63,699 bases of DNA from Streptomyces sp. SID5785 (lineage in GTDB: Bacteria > Actinomycetota > Actinomycetes > Streptomycetales > Streptomycetaceae), in contig NZ_WWIA01000890.1 in NCBI RefSeq assembly GCF_009870065.1, forward strand, positions 1-63,699, given 5' to 3'. The notes below the pieces were generated by a model that was given only the letters and a program-made list of their open reading frames with translations, was not told the origin of the DNA and searched no databases. Shown here in pieces: positions 55,944 through 63,699 of this stretch. The translations under genes were made by a program, and so were the position numbers. Position 1 is the stretch's first letter. Each line of letters opens with the position of its first letter.

Positions 55944-57415
55944 CCCGGTACATCCGGCGCGCCTGCGCCTTCTGCCTGGTCCTGCTGGTCGCGCTGCTGG
56001 TGAACGCGGCGCGGGTGCAGGTCTTCCAGGCGGGCTCCCTCGACGACAACCCGGCCAACCGGCGCGGCAGCATCGCACGCTACGCCCAGCCGCGCGGCGA
56101 CATCCTCGTGCAGGGCAAGCCGGTCACCGGGTCGCGGGACAGCAGGCAGGCGCTGCGGTTCGAGCGGACGTACAAGAACGGGCCGCTGTACTCCCCCGTC
56201 ACCGGGTACGCCTCGCAGACGTACGGCTCGTCGTTCGTGGAGGGCGCCGAGGAGGACATCCTGTCGGGGACGGACCCGCTGCTCGCTCCGTTCCCGTTCT
56301 GGCCCGAGCTGTCGCGTTCGCGGGAGGCGGGCGGGGACGTGGAGACGACGCTGGACGCGGGCGCTCAGGAGGCCGCGTTCCGGGGGCTCGGCGGGAAGAA
56401 GGGGGCGGTCGCGGCGGTGGAGCCGTCGACGGGGCGCATCCTCGCGCTGGTGTCGACGCCGTCGTACGACCCCGGGGAGTTCGCGGGGACGGGCCGGGGC
56501 GCGGCGGACGCGTGGCGGCGGCTGACCGCGGACCCGGACCGGCCGATGCTCAACCGGGCGATCCGCGAGACGTATCCGCCGGGCTCGACGTTCAAGGTGG
56601 TCACCGCGGCGGCGGCGCTCGAGCACGACGTCGTGGACGGGACGGACTCCCAGACCGACACCCCGGTGCCGTACACCCTGCCGGGCACCACGACCCGGCT
56701 CGGCAACGAGTCGGGGGGCGCGGCCTGCGAGAACGCGACGCTGGCGGAGGCGCTGCGGATCTCCTGCAACACGGTGTTCGCGAACCTCGGGGTGCGGGTG
56801 GGGCTGGCGGACATGGTGCGCACGGCGCAGGCCTTCGGGTTCAACGACCCGGGCGTGCACGTCCCCATGGTGGTGTCGCGGTCCAACTTCGACACGGACA
56901 TGAACCCGTCACAGCTGGCGCTGTCCTCGATCGGGCAGTTCAACACCCGGGCGACCCCGCTGCAGATGGCGCTGGTCGCGGCGGCGGTGGCCAACGGGGG
57001 CACGGTGATGGCGCCGCACCTCGTCGACCGGGCGACGACGGACGGCGGCACCGCGGTGTCGACCACGGGCAGCAGCAGCTACCGGCAGGCGATGTCCCCG
57101 TACACGGCGAGCGAGCTGCAGAAGATGATGGTCGCGGCGGTGGAGAGCGGCACGGGCACGAACGCGCGGATCAAGGGCGTGACCGTGGGCGGCAAGACGG
57201 GCACAGCGCAGAACGGCGTCAACAACGAGGGCACGCCGTACGCCTGGTTCATCTCCTACGCGCAGGACCGGGACGCCGGGCAGCCGCAGGTGGCGGTCGC
57301 GGTCGTGGTCGAGGACGCGGCGGCGGACCGGGCCGACATCAGCGGCGGCGGCAGCGCGGCTCCCGTCGCGCGGGCGGTCATGGAGGCGGTGCTGCGGTCG
57401 GCGCGGGCCCGCTGA
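55940..57415 (+). CDS. Class B penicillin-binding protein (PbpA-like transpeptidase)
   Basis: This 491-residue protein has one N-terminal membrane helix (about residues 8-26). Its dimerisation region is followed by the transpeptidase domain with the active-site Ser in PGSTFKVV (SxxK), SCN (SxN) and KTGTAQ (KTG). It cross-links peptidoglycan made by the adjacent SEDS protein. The ATG overlaps the previous stop. Confidence 0.95.
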   Translation: MTRYIRRACAFCLVLLVALLVNAARVQVFQAGSLDDNPANRRGSIARYAQPRGDILVQGKPVTGSRDSRQALRFERTYKNGPLYSPVTGYASQTYGSSFVEGAEEDILSGTDPLLAPFPFWPELSRSREAGGDVETTLDAGAQEAAFRGLGGKKGAVAAVEPSTGRILALVSTPSYDPGEFAGTGRGAADAWRRLTADPDRPMLNRAIRETYPPGSTFKVVTAAAALEHDVVDGTDSQTDTPVPYTLPGTTTRLGNESGGAACENATLAEALRISCNTVFANLGVRVGLADMVRTAQAFGFNDPGVHVPMVVSRSNFDTDMNPSQLALSSIGQFNTRATPLQMALVAAAVANGGTVMAPHLVDRATTDGGTAVSTTGSSSYRQAMSPYTASELQKMMVAAVESGTGTNARIKGVTVGGKTGTAQNGVNNEGTPYAWFISYAQDRDAGQPQVAVAVVVEDAAADRADISGGGSAAPVARAVMEAVLRSARAR

Positions 57416-57443
57416 GGCGCGGGCCCGCGGCCGTCCGTGCCGC

Positions 57444-58268
57444 TCAGAGCGGCTTGCGGATCTCCTCGCGGACCTTGGCGGCGTCCTCGGCGGCCGCCTC
57501 CAGGTCCACCTCCTTCGGGTCCTGCGTCGCCGAGTCGGCGCCCGCGGTACCGATCGAGGCGCCCGTGTTGCCGTCGGCCCAGCCGCACATCGGCATCGTG
57601 ATGCTGGCCGCGCCGCTGGTCTGGGTGAGGACCTGGCAGGTGATGGTGACGTCGGTGCCCGAGGGGTGGAAGTCGCGCGGCTGGACGGCGACGGTCGCGC
57701 CGTCGGCCTCGCCGGCGCCCGACATCATGTTCTCCCGCGCCTTGTCGGCGTTCTTGAACCGGCCGTACATGCCCGAGACGACGAGGACGCCCTTGGTCTG
57801 GTCGCCGCCGAGCGTGTACTGCCCGACGACCGCCTTGGTGTCCTTGGCGTCCCAGGCGCCGTCGGCCTCGTCCTCGATCTGCTTGCCCTGGGCCTGGGAC
57901 ATGTCCTGGGCCAGCTCGTACTTGCCGTCGAGGACCTTCTGCGGCAGCGTCAGCCGGTACTCGGCCTCGGGGAAGCCGCCGGCGACCCGCGAGCCGATGT
58001 AGACGAGGGTGCCGACGCCGATGAGGACGACCGCGACGACTCCGGCGACGATCCCGATGATCAGGCCGGTGCGCTTCTTGGGCGGCGGCGGGGCGCCCCA
58101 GGGCGCGGCACCCGGCTGCTGCGGGAAGCCCGGGTAGGCCGGCGGCTGCCCGTAGGGCTGCTGCGCCTGGTCGTGCGGCTGCTGCTGCGGCGGGGCATAG
58201 GGCTGTTGCGGCTGCTGGGGCGGCCCGTACGGGTTGGGCTGCGGCGGCTGGTTCGGTGGCGTGGACAC
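57444..58268 (-). CDS. Proline/glutamine-rich membrane protein
   Basis: This 274-residue protein has a Pro/Gln/Gly/Tyr-rich cytoplasmic N-terminus (residues 1-65), one membrane helix (about 67-91) and an extracellular domain of about 180 residues with two Cys. The layout is common in Streptomyces envelope proteins with no known role. GTG 58268 (VSTPPNQPP) was chosen over a start at 58298. It is convergent with the PBP gene. Confidence 0.85.
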   Translation of the reverse strand: MSTPPNQPPQPNPYGPPQQPQQPYAPPQQQPHDQAQQPYGQPPAYPGFPQQPGAAPWGAPPPPKKRTGLIIGIVAGVVAVVLIGVGTLVYIGSRVAGGFPEAEYRLTLPQKVLDGKYELAQDMSQAQGKQIEDEADGAWDAKDTKAVVGQYTLGGDQTKGVLVVSGMYGRFKNADKARENMMSGAGEADGATVAVQPRDFHPSGTDVTITCQVLTQTSGAASITMPMCGWADGNTGASIGTAGADSATQDPKEVDLEAAAEDAAKVREEIRKPL

Positions 58269-58334
58269 GCCGGAGACGCTACTGCATCCGGCCGACAACC
58301 TGTACGGGGTATGTCCGCCCCGGCCGGGCGGGCG

Positions 58335-59438
58335 CTACGCCTCGCCCGAGCGGATCGCCGCGTCGACCTCCGCCACCCGGTCGCGCTCCTCCGCGGCGAA
58401 GCGCTCCGCGTCGAGCTTCTCGGCGATCTCCTCGTCCTGGGCCATGAGCAGGTCCAGGTTCGAGTCGCCGAGCTCGAAGACGCCGAGGTCCACGTAGGCC
58501 TGCTGGAGCCGCTTGCCCCACAGGCCGATGTCCTTGACGCAGGGCACGATCCGGGAGAACAGCAACTGCCGGAACAGGGCGAGGAACTCGGACTGCTCCG
58601 TGTACTCCTCGGCCTGCTTCTTCGGGATGCCGAAGTCCTCCAGTACCTCCACTCCGCGCAGCCGGTCGCGCATCAGGTAGCAGCCCTCGATGACGAACTC
58701 CTCGCGCTCGCGCAGTTCGGCGTCGCTCAGCTGCCGGTAGTAGTCGCGCAGCGCCATCCGCCCGAAGGCCACGTGCCGGGCCTCGTCCTGCATCACGTAG
58801 GCGAGGATCTGCTGGGGCAGCGGCTTGTCCGTGGTGTCGCGGATCATGCCGAACGCGGCCAGCGCCAGGCCCTCGATGAGGACCTGCATGCCGAGGTAGG
58901 GCATGTCCCAGCGGGAGTCGCGCAGGGTGTCGCCGAGCAGCGCCTGGAGGTTGTCGTTGATCGGGTAGAGCAGCCCGATCTTCTCGTGGAGGAAGCGTCC
59001 GTAGATCTCCGCGTGCCGGGCCTCGTCCATGGTCTGGGTCGCGGAGTAGAACTTGGCGTCGAGGTCGGGCGCGGACTCGACGATGCGCGCGGCGCACACC
59101 ATCGCACCCTGCTCGCCGTGCAGGAACTGGCTGAACTGCCAGGAGGCGTAGTGCTTGCGCAGCTCGCCCCGGTCGCGCTCGGTCATCTTCGCCCAGTGGG
59201 GCGTGCCGTACAGGGACATCGCCTCGTCCGGGGTGCCGAGGGGGTCGAGCGGGTCGACCTCCAGGTCCCAGTCGATGCGCTTGGCGCCGTCCCACTGCTT
59301 GTCCTTGCCCTTCTGGTACAGGGCGAGCAGCCGGTCGCGCCCGTCGTCGTATTCCCAGCTGAAGCGGGCCGAACCGGCGGACGGTACCTGCCAGTTGGTT
59401 GCGCTCGGGGCCCTGGTGTAGAGCTCGTGCGTCGACAT
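58335..59438 (-). CDS. Ferritin-like diiron protein
   Basis: This 367-residue protein has a ferritin-like four-helix pattern with two Glu-x-x-His motifs: DEARHAEIY and DEARHVAFG. Further Glu ligands are in HGEQGAMV and EGLALAAFG. This is the motif set of di-iron oxygenases and related ribonucleotide-reductase-like proteins. It is divergent from a second diiron oxygenase gene. The substrate is unknown. Confidence 0.85.
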   Translation of the reverse strand: MSTHELYTRAPSATNWQVPSAGSARFSWEYDDGRDRLLALYQKGKDKQWDGAKRIDWDLEVDPLDPLGTPDEAMSLYGTPHWAKMTERDRGELRKHYASWQFSQFLHGEQGAMVCAARIVESAPDLDAKFYSATQTMDEARHAEIYGRFLHEKIGLLYPINDNLQALLGDTLRDSRWDMPYLGMQVLIEGLALAAFGMIRDTTDKPLPQQILAYVMQDEARHVAFGRMALRDYYRQLSDAELREREEFVIEGCYLMRDRLRGVEVLEDFGIPKKQAEEYTEQSEFLALFRQLLFSRIVPCVKDIGLWGKRLQQAYVDLGVFELGDSNLDLLMAQDEEIAEKLDAERFAAEERDRVAEVDAAIRSGEA

Positions 59439-59521
59439 ACCGGCAGGCTCACACGCTGTTGGACGCGGGGTCAACAAGTCGTGCGCAAGGGATTGACGGC
59501 CTTGCTGACGGGGCGTCTCAT

Positions 59522-59535
59522 AAGAGTCAACTCTT
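59522..59535. promoter_or_regulatory. Palindrome between the divergent diiron genes (candidate operator)
   Basis: AAGAGTCAACTCTT has 6-bp arms around a 2-base centre. It lies between the two divergent starts, 23 bases before the ATG at 59558. A TetR gene follows, making this a plausible operator. Confidence 0.5.
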
Positions 59536-59557
59536 CGACAGGACTGCGGAGTCGGCG

Positions 59558-60502
59558 ATGACGACCACGACGGAAGACGGCCGTACGGCGCTCGGCGGGC
59601 TGCGGGACGCGCTCGGCCTGCTCAAGGACCGCGAGCAGGTGGCCGAGCGGCTGCTCGCCTCCTCCGCCAGGCACTCCTTCGACCCCGACAAGGAGCTGGA
59701 CTGGGACGCCCCCTTCGAGCCCGGCAAGTGGTTCTGGCCGCCCGAGCTCGTCTCGCTCTACGGGACTCCGCTGTGGAAGCGGATGAGCGAGGAGCAGCGG
59801 ATCGCCCTGTCGCAGCACGAGGCCGCGGCGCTCGCCTCGCTCGGCATCTGGTTCGAGCTGATCCTGATGCAGCTGCTCGTCCGGCACGTCTACGACAAGC
59901 CGGCGACCAGCGCGCACGTGCGGTACGCGCTGACCGAGATCGAGGACGAGTGCCGGCACTCGAAGATGTTCGCCCGGCTGATCACGCGCGGCGCCACCCC
60001 GCACTACCCGCCGGGCCCCGTCCACCACCATCTCGGCCGGCTGTTCAAGACCGTCTCCACGACGCCCGGCTCCTTCACGGCCACCCTGCTCGGCGAGGAG
60101 ATCCTCGACTGGATGCAGCGCCTGACCTTCCCGGACGAGCGGGTGCAGCCGCTGGTCCGCGGGGTCACGCGCATCCACGTCGTCGAGGAGGCCCGCCACG
60201 TGCGCTACGCCCGCGAGGAGCTGCGGCGCCAGATGATGACGGCCCCGCGCTGGTCGCAGGAGTTCACCCGGCTCACCTCCGGCGAGTTCGCGCGCGTCTT
60301 CTCCGTCGCCTTCGTCAACCCCGACGTCTACCCGAACGTGGGCCTCGACAAGCGGCAGGCCGTGGCGCAGGTCAGGGCGAGCGGGCACCGGCGCGAGGTG
60401 ATGCAGACCGGCGCGAAGCGGCTCACCGACTTCCTCGACGACATCGGCGTGCTGCGCGGCGCCGGCCGCCGGCTGTGGCGCTCCTCCGGCCTGCTGGCCT
60501 GA
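59558..60502 (+). CDS. AurF-like diiron oxygenase
   Basis: This 314-residue protein fits the AurF (p-aminobenzoate N-oxygenase-like) diiron family. The metal ligands are in EIEDECRHSKMF and HVVEEARHVRYA, with earlier SQHEAA Glu and LGEEILDW. It may oxidise an amine or an acyl chain. It lies in a divergent pair with the ferritin-like gene and 35 bases before a TetR gene, so all three probably form one regulated unit. Confidence 0.83.
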   Translation: MTTTTEDGRTALGGLRDALGLLKDREQVAERLLASSARHSFDPDKELDWDAPFEPGKWFWPPELVSLYGTPLWKRMSEEQRIALSQHEAAALASLGIWFELILMQLLVRHVYDKPATSAHVRYALTEIEDECRHSKMFARLITRGATPHYPPGPVHHHLGRLFKTVSTTPGSFTATLLGEEILDWMQRLTFPDERVQPLVRGVTRIHVVEEARHVRYAREELRRQMMTAPRWSQEFTRLTSGEFARVFSVAFVNPDVYPNVGLDKRQAVAQVRASGHRREVMQTGAKRLTDFLDDIGVLRGAGRRLWRSSGLLA

Positions 60503-60537
60503 GGACGGCGGCCGGGGTGCCGGTTACCCTTCGCAGC

Positions 60538-61263
60538 ATGACCTCGGCAACCGGTACGCCCGCCTACAGAAGGCTCAGCGTCGAGGAGCGGCGTGCGCAG
60601 CTGCTCGAAGCGGCGCTGTCCCTGTTCGCGCACCGGGCGCCCGAGGAGGTCTCCCTCGACGACGTCGCGGAGGCCGCGGGCGTCTCCCGCCCCCTCGTCT
60701 ACCGCTACTTCCCGGGCGGCAAGCAGCAGCTGTACGAGGCCTCGCTGCGCTCGGCGGCCGACGCGCTCGAACAGTGCTTCGCCGAACCGCCGGAGGGCCC
60801 GCTCACCACGCGTCTGGCCCGTGCCCTGGACCGGTACCTGGCCTTCGTCGACGAGCACGACATGGGGTTCGCCGCACTGCTGCAGGGCGGCAGCGTGGTC
60901 GAGACGTCCCGGACGACGGCCATCGTGGACGGGGTGCGGCGGGCCGCGGCCGAGCACATCCTGGCCCACCTGTCGGCCGAGGACCCCGGGTCCCGGCTGC
61001 GCATGACGGTCCGCATGTGGATCACCGCGGTCGAGGCGGCCTCGCTGATCTGGCTCGACGAGGACAAGCGGCCACCGCTCGACGAACTGCGCGACGGGCT
61101 CGTCGAGCAGTTCATCGCGGTCCTCGCCGCCTCCGCCGGGCGCGACCCCGAGACCGCGGCCGTCGTGCGCCGGGCGCTCGCCCTGGAGCCGGCGGACGGC
61201 CCGGTCGGCGAGCTCGCGCGACGCGTGCTGACCGTGGTGGGCGACGCCGCTCACCTGCTGTGA
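60538..61263 (+). CDS. TetR-family transcriptional regulator
   Basis: This 241-residue regulator has an N-terminal TetR DNA-binding domain (SVEERRAQLLEAALSLFA, then SLDDVAEAAGVSRPLVYRYF) and a C-terminal ligand domain rich in Ala and Leu. It probably controls the diiron genes upstream, perhaps through AAGAGTCAACTCTT. Confidence 0.92.
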   Translation: MTSATGTPAYRRLSVEERRAQLLEAALSLFAHRAPEEVSLDDVAEAAGVSRPLVYRYFPGGKQQLYEASLRSAADALEQCFAEPPEGPLTTRLARALDRYLAFVDEHDMGFAALLQGGSVVETSRTTAIVDGVRRAAAEHILAHLSAEDPGSRLRMTVRMWITAVEAASLIWLDEDKRPPLDELRDGLVEQFIAVLAASAGRDPETAAVVRRALALEPADGPVGELARRVLTVVGDAAHLL

Positions 61264-61344
61264 CGGGTCGGGGTCGCGACCCGGGCCGGCCGTGCCGGGG
61301 GTGTCACGCAGGCACGTTGCGGCGGGCGAACGGCTGCGGTCATC

Positions 61345-61926
61345 ATGGCCGGTATGTCTGAGCACGAGGGTGCGGCGGACGAGCCGCGGAAGGCGCCGAG
61401 GTCACGTCTCGCGGACTACGCCGAGATGACCGGTCCCGCGGGGCCCGCCGAGGCCACGCCGGAGCCTGCCGAGGCGGCGGCGCCCGAGCCCGGGCCCTCG
61501 CTCGACGACCCCGAAGTGATCGCCCGCAAAAAGGAGTTCGCGGCGCTGCTGGGTGAGTTCCGTCGGACGGCGGTCCTGGTACCGCTCGGTGACGAGCCCG
61601 TCCCGGACGAGGAGCGCGGCCTGCTCACCGCCGACTTCAACGGCATCCGCTTCATCCTGGCGTTCTCCGACGAACAGGCCCTGGCCCGCTACGCCCAGGC
61701 CCGCGGCGAGTACACCCGCGAATGGACGTACCGCACGATCCTGGGCGCCCGCCTCCTCGACGTGGCGGTCCCCGCGGCAGGCGTGCCCTGCGGCGTCGCA
61801 CTGGACTGCGCCGACGGACCCGACGGCATGGTCTTCCCGCCGGTCATGGGCATCGTCCCCGACGAAGCCGCCGTCGACCGCGACACCGAAGCCGACACGG
61901 ACACGGACGAGGGGGCAGCGCGATGA
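61345..61926 (+). CDS. SseB-domain protein
   Basis: This 193-residue protein has an acidic Ala/Pro/Glu-rich N-terminus (residues 10-55) and an SseB-like domain (about 60-165, with RTAVLVPLGD and NGIRFILAFSDEQALARYA). The C-terminal end is Asp/Glu/Thr-rich. The stop overlaps the next ATG (ATGA). It may be an immunity- or chaperone-type partner of the T7SS genes that follow; the call is based on position. ATG 61354 is an alternative start. Confidence 0.7.
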   Translation: MAGMSEHEGAADEPRKAPRSRLADYAEMTGPAGPAEATPEPAEAAAPEPGPSLDDPEVIARKKEFAALLGEFRRTAVLVPLGDEPVPDEERGLLTADFNGIRFILAFSDEQALARYAQARGEYTREWTYRTILGARLLDVAVPAAGVPCGVALDCADGPDGMVFPPVMGIVPDEAAVDRDTEADTDTDEGAAR

Positions 61927-62588
61927 GCGGCGGTGGCGGTGGCGGTAAGGATCTGAAGGCCGATGGTCTGGCGCTGGTCGCGAAGGGACTGACCGAGGCG
62001 CTGGCCGAGCTGAAGGAACTCGGCATGGTCGGCGAGGCCGGCGCCGGGCGCGGCTTCGGGGATGTCGCCCTGTCGGGCCTGGAACTGGGCCACGAGGGCC
62101 TCACCGACGAGTTCAAGTCGTTCTGCGAGCGCTGGGAATGGGGCGTGCGGTCCCTGGTCAACGAGGGCAACTCGTTCGCCGTCAAGACCGGCCTGTCGGC
62201 AGGCACGTACTACGAGACCGAGCAGTACGTCGAGGGCAGCCTCAAGGTCGTGACCAACGCCGCGATCGGCAACCCGTACGCCTCCGAGGACGAGGTCACC
62301 CAGCAGGGCTGGGGCGACATCGCCACCTCCGGCGTCCTGTCCGGCCCGGACTACAGCAAGGAGTCCTTCGACCAGGCCCTCGCCAACAGCGAGCAGGGCT
62401 GGAAGGACGCCGGACGCGACGTGATGACCTCCCGCACCATGGGCCCCATGGGCCTCAACCCCCAGAACCTGCACGGCGCGGCCGGCATGTCGGACGCCGA
62501 GTACGACCAGTGGCTCGACTCCACCTTCGGCCCCTCCCCCGAAGCCCGGGCCGAAGCCGCCGCACAGCAGCAGAACGGGGGCGAGTGA
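61923..62588 (+). CDS. Hypothetical protein upstream of the T7SS toxin
   Basis: This 221-residue protein has a Gly-rich N-terminus (MSGGGGGGKD), a helical segment and no recognised domain. FCERWEWGV and GWGDIA give it Trp-x-Gly-like pieces. It ends two bases before the toxin start, in one transcript with the SseB-like gene. It could be a secreted partner or a chaperone of the toxin. Confidence 0.65.
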   Translation: MSGGGGGGKDLKADGLALVAKGLTEALAELKELGMVGEAGAGRGFGDVALSGLELGHEGLTDEFKSFCERWEWGVRSLVNEGNSFAVKTGLSAGTYYETEQYVEGSLKVVTNAAIGNPYASEDEVTQQGWGDIATSGVLSGPDYSKESFDQALANSEQGWKDAGRDVMTSRTMGPMGLNPQNLHGAAGMSDAEYDQWLDSTFGPSPEARAEAAAQQQNGGE

Positions 62589-62590
62589 GC

Positions 62591-63699
62591 ATGGGGTTCC
62601 TCGGCGACCTCAAGGACGGCGTCAACGACGGCCTCGGCAAACTCGAGGACGGCATCGACACCGGGAAGAAACTCGTCGGCAAAGGCATCGACCACGCCAC
62701 GAACGCACTCGGTGACGGCCTCGACTACGTCGGCGCACACGGCGCCGCCGACGCCGTCGAGGACTGGGGCGACGACGTCGCCTCCGACCTCGGCGCCACC
62801 CCCGGCGAGCAGCAGCTCGGCGAGACGGAAGAGGCGAACGAACTCGTCCACGGCAACCCCGGCAAGATCCGCGAGTCCGCGAAACACCTCAAGGACTTCC
62901 ACACCGCGTTCGACCACGTCAGCTCCGGCATGCGCAAGGTCGACTCCTCCGGCTGGGCCGGCGAGGGCGGCGACGCGTTCCGCAAGAAGTTCGGCGTCCA
63001 CCCCACCAAATGGGCCCACGCCTCCGACGCCTGCGACACCGCCTCCACCGCACTCGACACCTACGCCGAGACCGTCACATGGGCCCAAGGCCAGGCGAAA
63101 GAAGCCGTCGAGCTCTACAAGAAGGGCAAGAAGGCCTCGGACGACGCGGTCGACGCCTACAACAAGAAGGTCGACGCCTACAACGCCAAGATCAAGGCCG
63201 ACGAGGACCCCGGCCCGGTGCCGGAGCCGTTCAAGGACCCCGGCAAGGCCGACATCCAGGCTGCACGGGACAAGCTCGGCACCGCCCGCAAGCAGCGGAA
63301 CACCGCGGCGTCCGAGGCCCAGGGCAAGGTCAAGGCGGCCCTCGCGCACGCCCCCGCCGAGCCGCCGCCGCTCGACCGCCTCGGCAACACCCTCGTCGAC
63401 GGCTACAAGGCCTACAACACCGAACTCACCCACGTCGTCGGCGGCGCCCTCAAGGGCACCGCAGGCCTCGTCAACTTCGCCCGCGGCCTCAACCCCACCG
63501 ACCCCTACAACCTCACCCACCCCGCCGCCTACATGCAGAACGTCTCCATGACGCTCTCCGGCCTCGTCTCCACCGCCGCCCACCCCGAACGCATCGTCAC
63601 CGCCGCCGTCGACGGCTTCAAGAAGGACCCCTCCGAATTCGTCGGCCGCCTCATCCCCGAACTCATCGGCACAAAAGGCGCCGGACTCGCCCGCAGCGG
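62591..63699 (+). CDS. Putative T7SS-secreted polymorphic toxin (N-terminal part; runs off the window)
   Basis: This frame of at least 369 residues continues past the window end. It has an amphipathic N-terminus (MGFLGDLKDGVNDGLG), then a helical hairpin with SGWAGEGGDAFRKKF near residue 120, a WxG-type turn of T7SS secretion signals, followed by long helical repeats rich in Lys and Ala and a hydrophobic patch near residues 275-300. Proteins of this layout end in a toxin domain, which lies outside the window. The start has GAG-rich sequence (GCGAGTGAGC) upstream. Confidence 0.75.
   Translation, partial: MGFLGDLKDGVNDGLGKLEDGIDTGKKLVGKGIDHATNALGDGLDYVGAHGAADAVEDWGDDVASDLGATPGEQQLGETEEANELVHGNPGKIRESAKHLKDFHTAFDHVSSGMRKVDSSGWAGEGGDAFRKKFGVHPTKWAHASDACDTASTALDTYAETVTWAQGQAKEAVELYKKGKKASDDAVDAYNKKVDAYNAKIKADEDPGPVPEPFKDPGKADIQAARDKLGTARKQRNTAASEAQGKVKAALAHAPAEPPPLDRLGNTLVDGYKAYNTELTHVVGGALKGTAGLVNFARGLNPTDPYNLTHPAAYMQNVSMTLSGLVSTAAHPERIVTAAVDGFKKDPSEFVGRLIPELIGTKGAGLARS

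Overview
The window is high-GC actinobacterial chromosome, almost certainly Streptomyces or a close relative. Third codon positions are strongly G/C, GTG and TTG starts are frequent, the atp operon is followed by a DUF2550 gene, and the hom-thrC-thrB, rho, rpmE, prfA, prmC, sua5, glyA order is the usual Streptomyces one.

Left core region (1-25980), mostly minus strand. It holds the complete F1Fo ATP synthase operon (atpI-B-E-F-H-A-G-D-C), a WecA/MraY-type glycosyl-1-phosphate transferase, SHMT, a low-molecular-weight phosphatase-like protein whose nucleophilic Cys position is Ser, the tRNA-modification gene sua5, release-factor genes prmC and prfA, ribosomal protein L31, an LCP cell-wall ligase, Rho with a long low-complexity insert, the threonine genes thrB, thrC and hom, lysA, a catalytically degenerate ArgRS-like gene (nrtL) and an orphan response regulator. 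Strong hairpin terminators close atp, rpmE, rho and lysA.

Mobile element (26184-43913). An actinomycete integrative and conjugative element (AICE) sits in the 3' end of tRNA-Arg(CCG), flanked by 46-bp identical att repeats. From the left it carries a tyrosine integrase, an excisionase, an iteron cluster, replication genes (D5-like helicase and prim-pol), small membrane proteins, a 12-bp-periodic CTTGTC repeat array just downstream of an FtsK-like TraB (candidate clt transfer site), a large basic Spd-like protein, and a translationally coupled transfer operon that includes a DNA cytosine methyltransferase, an RRQRL-type zinc protein and a DUF2637 protein. A KorSA-like GntR repressor has its own palindromic operators. 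The right end holds a lower-GC cargo cassette: an XRE-fused P-loop kinase, a guanylate-kinase/PhnN-like kinase, a beta-hydroxyacid-dehydrogenase-like oxidoreductase and a convergent HAD phosphatase. I regard this cassette as the best candidate for an undescribed system.

Right region (44000-63699). It holds a secreted endonuclease/exonuclease/phosphatase-type enzyme with a trefoil-like domain, a membrane acyltransferase, a three-gene NHEJ locus (ku divergent from separate LigD-type polymerase and ligase genes), a NERD-domain protein, a lipoprotein plus histidine kinase without a response regulator, an SH3-like secreted protein, an FtsW/RodA plus class B PBP pair, a divergent pair of ferritin-like/diiron oxygenase genes with a TetR regulator, and the start of a probable type VII-secreted polymorphic toxin that runs off the window.
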